Of a DNA stretch of 8,460 bases, positions 6,261 to 8,460 are shown piece after piece. The notes under the pieces are model-generated. The model had not been told where the DNA came from. It searched no databases and saw nothing but the letters and a program-made list of their open reading frames with translations. A program made the position numbers and the translations under genes. Origin of the DNA: Fidelibacterota bacterium (lineage in GTDB: Bacteria > Fidelibacterota > UBA2242); NCBI GenBank assembly GCA_030655795.1, contig JAUSPJ010000115.1:1-8460 (forward strand), given 5' to 3'. Position 1 is the stretch's first letter; every line of letters begins with the position of its first letter.

Positions 6261-6275
6261 CTTAAATAATTTAAG
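6261..6275. promoter_or_regulatory. predicted operator 2, palindrome CTTAAAT-A-ATTTAAG
   Basis: Second perfect 7-1-7 copy of the palindrome found at 4824-4838, with 7+7 identical arms and only the central base changed (A for T). It lies between the divergent promoters of dCMP deaminase and glutamine synthetase. Its centre (6268) is about 63 bp upstream of the predicted glutamine synthetase start and 42 bp from the centre of the degenerate copy at 6303-6317. The shared exact sequence in two promoter regions points to one DNA-binding protein, identity unknown. Confidence 0.62.
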
Positions 6276-6294
6276 TATCTCATGGTTTATTTTG

Positions 6295-6324
6295 TTGCAC
6301 ATATTAAATTATTTATGTTATATT
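6295..6324 (+). promoter_or_regulatory. candidate promoter for glutamine synthetase
   Basis: TTGCAC (6295-6300), 18 nt, then TATATT (6319-6324), a good sigma70-type pair with an AT-rich spacer. The expected start near 6331 gives a leader of about 34 nt containing the ribosome site AAGAGG at 6354-6359. The spacer contains a degenerate copy of the palindromic operator. Confidence 0.5.
6303..6317. promoter_or_regulatory. predicted weak operator 3 inside the glnA-like promoter spacer
   Basis: ATTAAATTATTTATG matches the 15-bp palindrome at 13 positions, with the inner TAAAT-T-ATTTA symmetric core intact. It lies wholly between the -35 and -10 boxes of the glutamine synthetase promoter. It is centred 42 bp from the perfect copy at 6261-6275, so both would lie on the same face of the helix. 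The AT-rich context means the resemblance could partly be chance. Confidence 0.4.
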
Positions 6325-6364
6325 AGTCTTTGAATGAACATAAATAAAGTTTCAAGAGGTTATC

Positions 6365-7801
6365 ATGTTTGCTTCAACAGAAGAAGTGTCGCCCTTTGTT
6401 CGTCAAAATGAAATCCGCTTTATCGATCTGAAATTCATCAACCTGATCGGTGGGCTGCACCATATCACAATTCCGGTTCAGCAGTTCAACCAGCAACTAA
6501 TCGAAAGCGGCGTTGGATTTGACGCATCATCGACGCCTGGTTTTAAATCGGTGGAATCCGGTGATATGGTGCTGATTCCCGAGCTGAGTACCGGATTTGT
6601 CGATCCATTCTTTGAACACTTTACACTCAGTTTTTTATGTAATATCGCTGAGGCCGATACGAAAAAACCGTTTCACAGAGATCCACGATATATCGCTACT
6701 CTTGCCGAAGAATACCTTTTATCAACGGGGATTGCAACGGAAAGCAAATGGGGACCGGAGTTTGAATATTATATTTTTGACGCTGTGGATTATCGGAACG
6801 ATCCCTTCTATTCTTATTTTAAAATCAATTCCGATGAAGCCCAATGGAGCAACTACCTGGATGAAGGCAAACAGGACGGCTATCAGATGTTTAATCACCG
6901 TGGATATCACGCAACCCCTCCCTTTGACGAACTCCACGATATTCGATCGGAAACTGTTAAAGTATTGGAAGACTGCGGAATCCCGGTCAAATATCATCAC
7001 CATGAGGTTGGAAGTTCCGGTCAGGTAGAAATCGAAGTTGTTATGGGTAAACTGCCGCGCATGGCCGACACAGTCATCCTGGGTAAATACATCATTAAAA
7101 TGGTAGCGAAAAAATACGGAAAAACAGCGACGTTCATGCCGAAACCGTTATATGATGAACCCGGAACCGGCATGCATTTCCATCAGCATCTTTTTAAAGG
7201 CAATAAACCACTCTTCTTTGACAAAACAGGCTATGGCGGATTGAGTCAACTTGCCCAGTCTTACGTAGCTGGGATTTTAAAACATGCGCCGGCTTTGACC
7301 GGTTTGACCAATCCCTCGACCAATTCCTATAAACGACTGATTCCCGGATTCGAGGCGCCGGTCGCTCTGTTTTTCAGTCTCGGCAACCGCAGTTCAGCCA
7401 TCCGGATTCCGAAGTATGCCACGGAACCGGATATGAAACGCATTGAATACCGCCCACCCGATGCAAGCTGTAATCCCCATCTGGCAATGTCGGCGATGCT
7501 CTTAGCCGGCATCGATGGAATTCAGCAAAATCTCGATCTGAGCAAAGAGGGTTTTGGGCCTTTTGACATGAACCTCTTTGACCCTGAAAATGCCAATATT
7601 CTCAAATCTATAAAATCCATCCCCTCATCCTTAGATTCAGCGCTGGATCACCTGAACACAGATAATGATTTTCTTAAAGCCGGCAATGTATTTACAAATG
7701 ATTTAATTGATGCCTGGACCGACTATAAATATAAGAACGACTTTATTCAGAACCGCAACCGGCCAACACCTTATGAGTATTTGCTTTACTACGGCGTTTG
7801 A
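6365..7801 (+). CDS. glnA: type I glutamine synthetase
   Basis: 478-residue cytosolic glutamine synthetase, joining glutamate and ammonia with ATP in a dodecameric enzyme. The N-terminal beta-grasp carries GFDASSTPGF (51-60) with D53, the residue donated to the neighbouring active site. Catalytic-domain residues are complete: E132 and E134 in GPEFEYYIFD, E214 in HHHEV, E222, H271 in GTGMHFHQ, R324 and E330 in NSYKRLIPGFEAP, R342 and R347 in NRSSAIRIP, and E361/R363 in IEYRPPD. The C-terminal tail ends YEYLLYYGV, like E. coli GlnA. Length and alignment fit the GSI-beta layout, but the tyrosine adenylylated in E. coli (Tyr397, NLYDLP) is replaced by F405 in NLFDPE, so adenylylation there is impossible. 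The ATG has AAGAGG 5 nt upstream. Regulation is probably transcriptional, through the palindromes at 6261-6275 and 6303-6317. Being the housekeeping copy is likely but unproven. Confidence 0.95.
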   Translation: MFASTEEVSPFVRQNEIRFIDLKFINLIGGLHHITIPVQQFNQQLIESGVGFDASSTPGFKSVESGDMVLIPELSTGFVDPFFEHFTLSFLCNIAEADTKKPFHRDPRYIATLAEEYLLSTGIATESKWGPEFEYYIFDAVDYRNDPFYSYFKINSDEAQWSNYLDEGKQDGYQMFNHRGYHATPPFDELHDIRSETVKVLEDCGIPVKYHHHEVGSSGQVEIEVVMGKLPRMADTVILGKYIIKMVAKKYGKTATFMPKPLYDEPGTGMHFHQHLFKGNKPLFFDKTGYGGLSQLAQSYVAGILKHAPALTGLTNPSTNSYKRLIPGFEAPVALFFSLGNRSSAIRIPKYATEPDMKRIEYRPPDASCNPHLAMSAMLLAGIDGIQQNLDLSKEGFGPFDMNLFDPENANILKSIKSIPSSLDSALDHLNTDNDFLKAGNVFTNDLIDAWTDYKYKNDFIQNRNRPTPYEYLLYYGV

Positions 7802-7835
7802 TATTAAATTCCGGCAATGGTCAGGATTTTCGGAA

Positions 7836-7863
7836 TTACGACTCTTTATATCAGAGATACAAT
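7836..7863 (+). promoter_or_regulatory. candidate promoter for the exported peptidase
   Basis: TTACGA (7836-7841), 16 nt, then TACAAT (7858-7863) in the 91-nt gap after glutamine synthetase. The start would fall near 7870, about 23 nt before the ATG at 7893, with AGAGG (7883-7887) in the leader. The spacing is slightly short, and readthrough from glutamine synthetase is an alternative. Confidence 0.3.
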
Positions 7864-7892
7864 GAATTATTTATTAATAAAAAGAGGTTTCA

Positions 7893-8460
7893 ATGAAAAA
7901 ATTAACAGGTGTGCTTATGGTATTGCTTACACTTAGTTTTTTCAGCAATCAGGTGCTGTCCCAAACCCGTGATCGTGCGGAAATAGCCGATCGGTATAAA
8001 TGGGATTTAAGCGACCTGTATGCGTCTGAAGAAGCGTATCAGAAAGCTAAAGAAGAAACGGTAAAAAAATTCGACGGTGTCCTTGAGTTTAAAGGAAAAC
8101 TGACAAAATCCCCGGCCCTGTTATTGGAAGGATTAGACTATCATTACGGCATTTACAAAGAGATGATGCGGCTATCTTCCTATGCCAGTAAGAAATCGGA
8201 TTTGGATACGAGAGATTCCAAATATCTGGCTATGAAACAGGAAATCGGGCAGCTATTTACCCAATACAGTTCGAAATCCTCGTTTATCGATCCGGAAATC
8301 CTGACCATGGATAAAAAGAAAATGGATAAGTTTCTCGCAAAGGAACCGAAGCTGGACGTCTACAAGTTTTATCTTTATGATCTCCTTCGGAGTAAAGAGC
8401 ATCTGCTGTCCGAAAAAGAAGAAAAAATCGTTGCCGAAGCGGGACTGATTTCCGGTTCAG
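7893..8460 (+). CDS. exported oligoendopeptidase F-type M3B metallopeptidase, 3' end outside window
   Basis: First 189 residues of an M3B-family (PepF-like) oligopeptidase, a zinc enzyme that cuts short peptides. The HExxH zinc motif is expected several hundred residues downstream and is not in the window, so the call rests on N-terminal homology. Those features are YKWDLSDLYASEEAY (38-52), FKGKL (74-78), a helical YHYGIYKEMMRLSSYASKKSD region, SSFIDPEIL, and YKFYLYDLLRSKEHLLSEKEEKIVAEAG near the end. A signal peptide is present: MKK, a hydrophobic core (about 6-17), then VLS before Q24, a likely signal peptidase I site. The enzyme would therefore act in the periplasm or outside, unlike the cytosolic PepF of lactococci. 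The ATG has AGAGG 5 nt upstream. It follows glutamine synthetase by 91 nt on the same strand. Family confidence is high; activity cannot be judged from this fragment. Confidence 0.88.
   Translation, partial: MKKLTGVLMVLLTLSFFSNQVLSQTRDRAEIADRYKWDLSDLYASEEAYQKAKEETVKKFDGVLEFKGKLTKSPALLLEGLDYHYGIYKEMMRLSSYASKKSDLDTRDSKYLAMKQEIGQLFTQYSSKSSFIDPEILTMDKKKMDKFLAKEPKLDVYKFYLYDLLRSKEHLLSEKEEKIVAEAGLISGS

Noticed and set aside
7807..7837. Inverted repeat AATTCCG/CGGAATT after glutamine synthetase as a terminator
   Set aside because: Only a 7-bp stem with a 17-nt loop and no T-run follows, so it is too weak to call.
1..8460. CRISPR array, insertion sequence, tRNA/rRNA, phage or toxin-antitoxin system
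   Set aside because: No repeat-spacer pattern, transposase, structural RNA or matching protein motifs were seen. The pRiA4b-like family name alone is not evidence of a plasmid.

Overview
The window looks like chromosomal DNA of a free-living, mesophilic-type bacterium of moderate GC. No phage, plasmid, IS, CRISPR, rRNA or tRNA genes are visible. The gene set includes a flavodiiron protein, a YfcC-type and an AbgT-type carrier, and a type I glutamine synthetase. It also has a dCMP deaminase of the long DCTD-like form and a secreted PepF-type peptidase whose signal peptide ends just before Gln. This would suit an anaerobe or microaerophile of the Bacteroidetes/Chlorobi/Calditrichaeota/Marinimicrobia neighbourhood. 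That placement is a weak inference, since no marker gene is present.

Layout. Positions 2-754 (+): the 3' part of a YfcC-family carrier, then a tiny cysteine-rich protein. Positions 757-4790 (-): a four-gene codirectional block, in transcription order AbgT-family transporter, class A flavodiiron protein, SAM methyltransferase (8-nt overlap with the flavodiiron gene) and a pRiA4b ORF-3-like protein. The two units converge on a strong hairpin at 726-758. Positions 4950-5630 (+): a HAD phosphatase of the Gph type, divergent from AbgT. Positions 5652-6170 (-): dCMP deaminase. Positions 6365-7801 (+): glutamine synthetase. Positions 7893-8460 (+): the 5' part of an exported M3B peptidase. No gene-free stretch exceeds 300 bases; the longest are 6171-6364 and 4791-4949, and both are regulatory.

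The main non-coding signal is a perfect 7-1-7 palindrome, CTTAAAT-W-ATTTAAG. It occurs exactly twice, once in each of the two divergent intergenic regions: before AbgT/HAD (4824-4838) and between dCMP deaminase and glutamine synthetase (6261-6275). A degenerate 13/15 copy lies between the -35 and -10 of the glutamine synthetase promoter (6303-6317), its centre 42 bp (four helical turns) from the perfect copy. This predicts one regulator controlling the carrier and nitrogen-assimilation genes together.

Functional reading (inference): AbgT and YfcC would move peptide- or amino-acid-like carboxylates, the exported peptidase would supply peptides, and glutamine synthetase would assimilate ammonia. 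The flavodiiron protein would remove O2 or NO. The glutamine synthetase keeps its catalytic residues but has Phe where adenylylated enzymes have Tyr, so control by transcription rather than by adenylylation is plausible.
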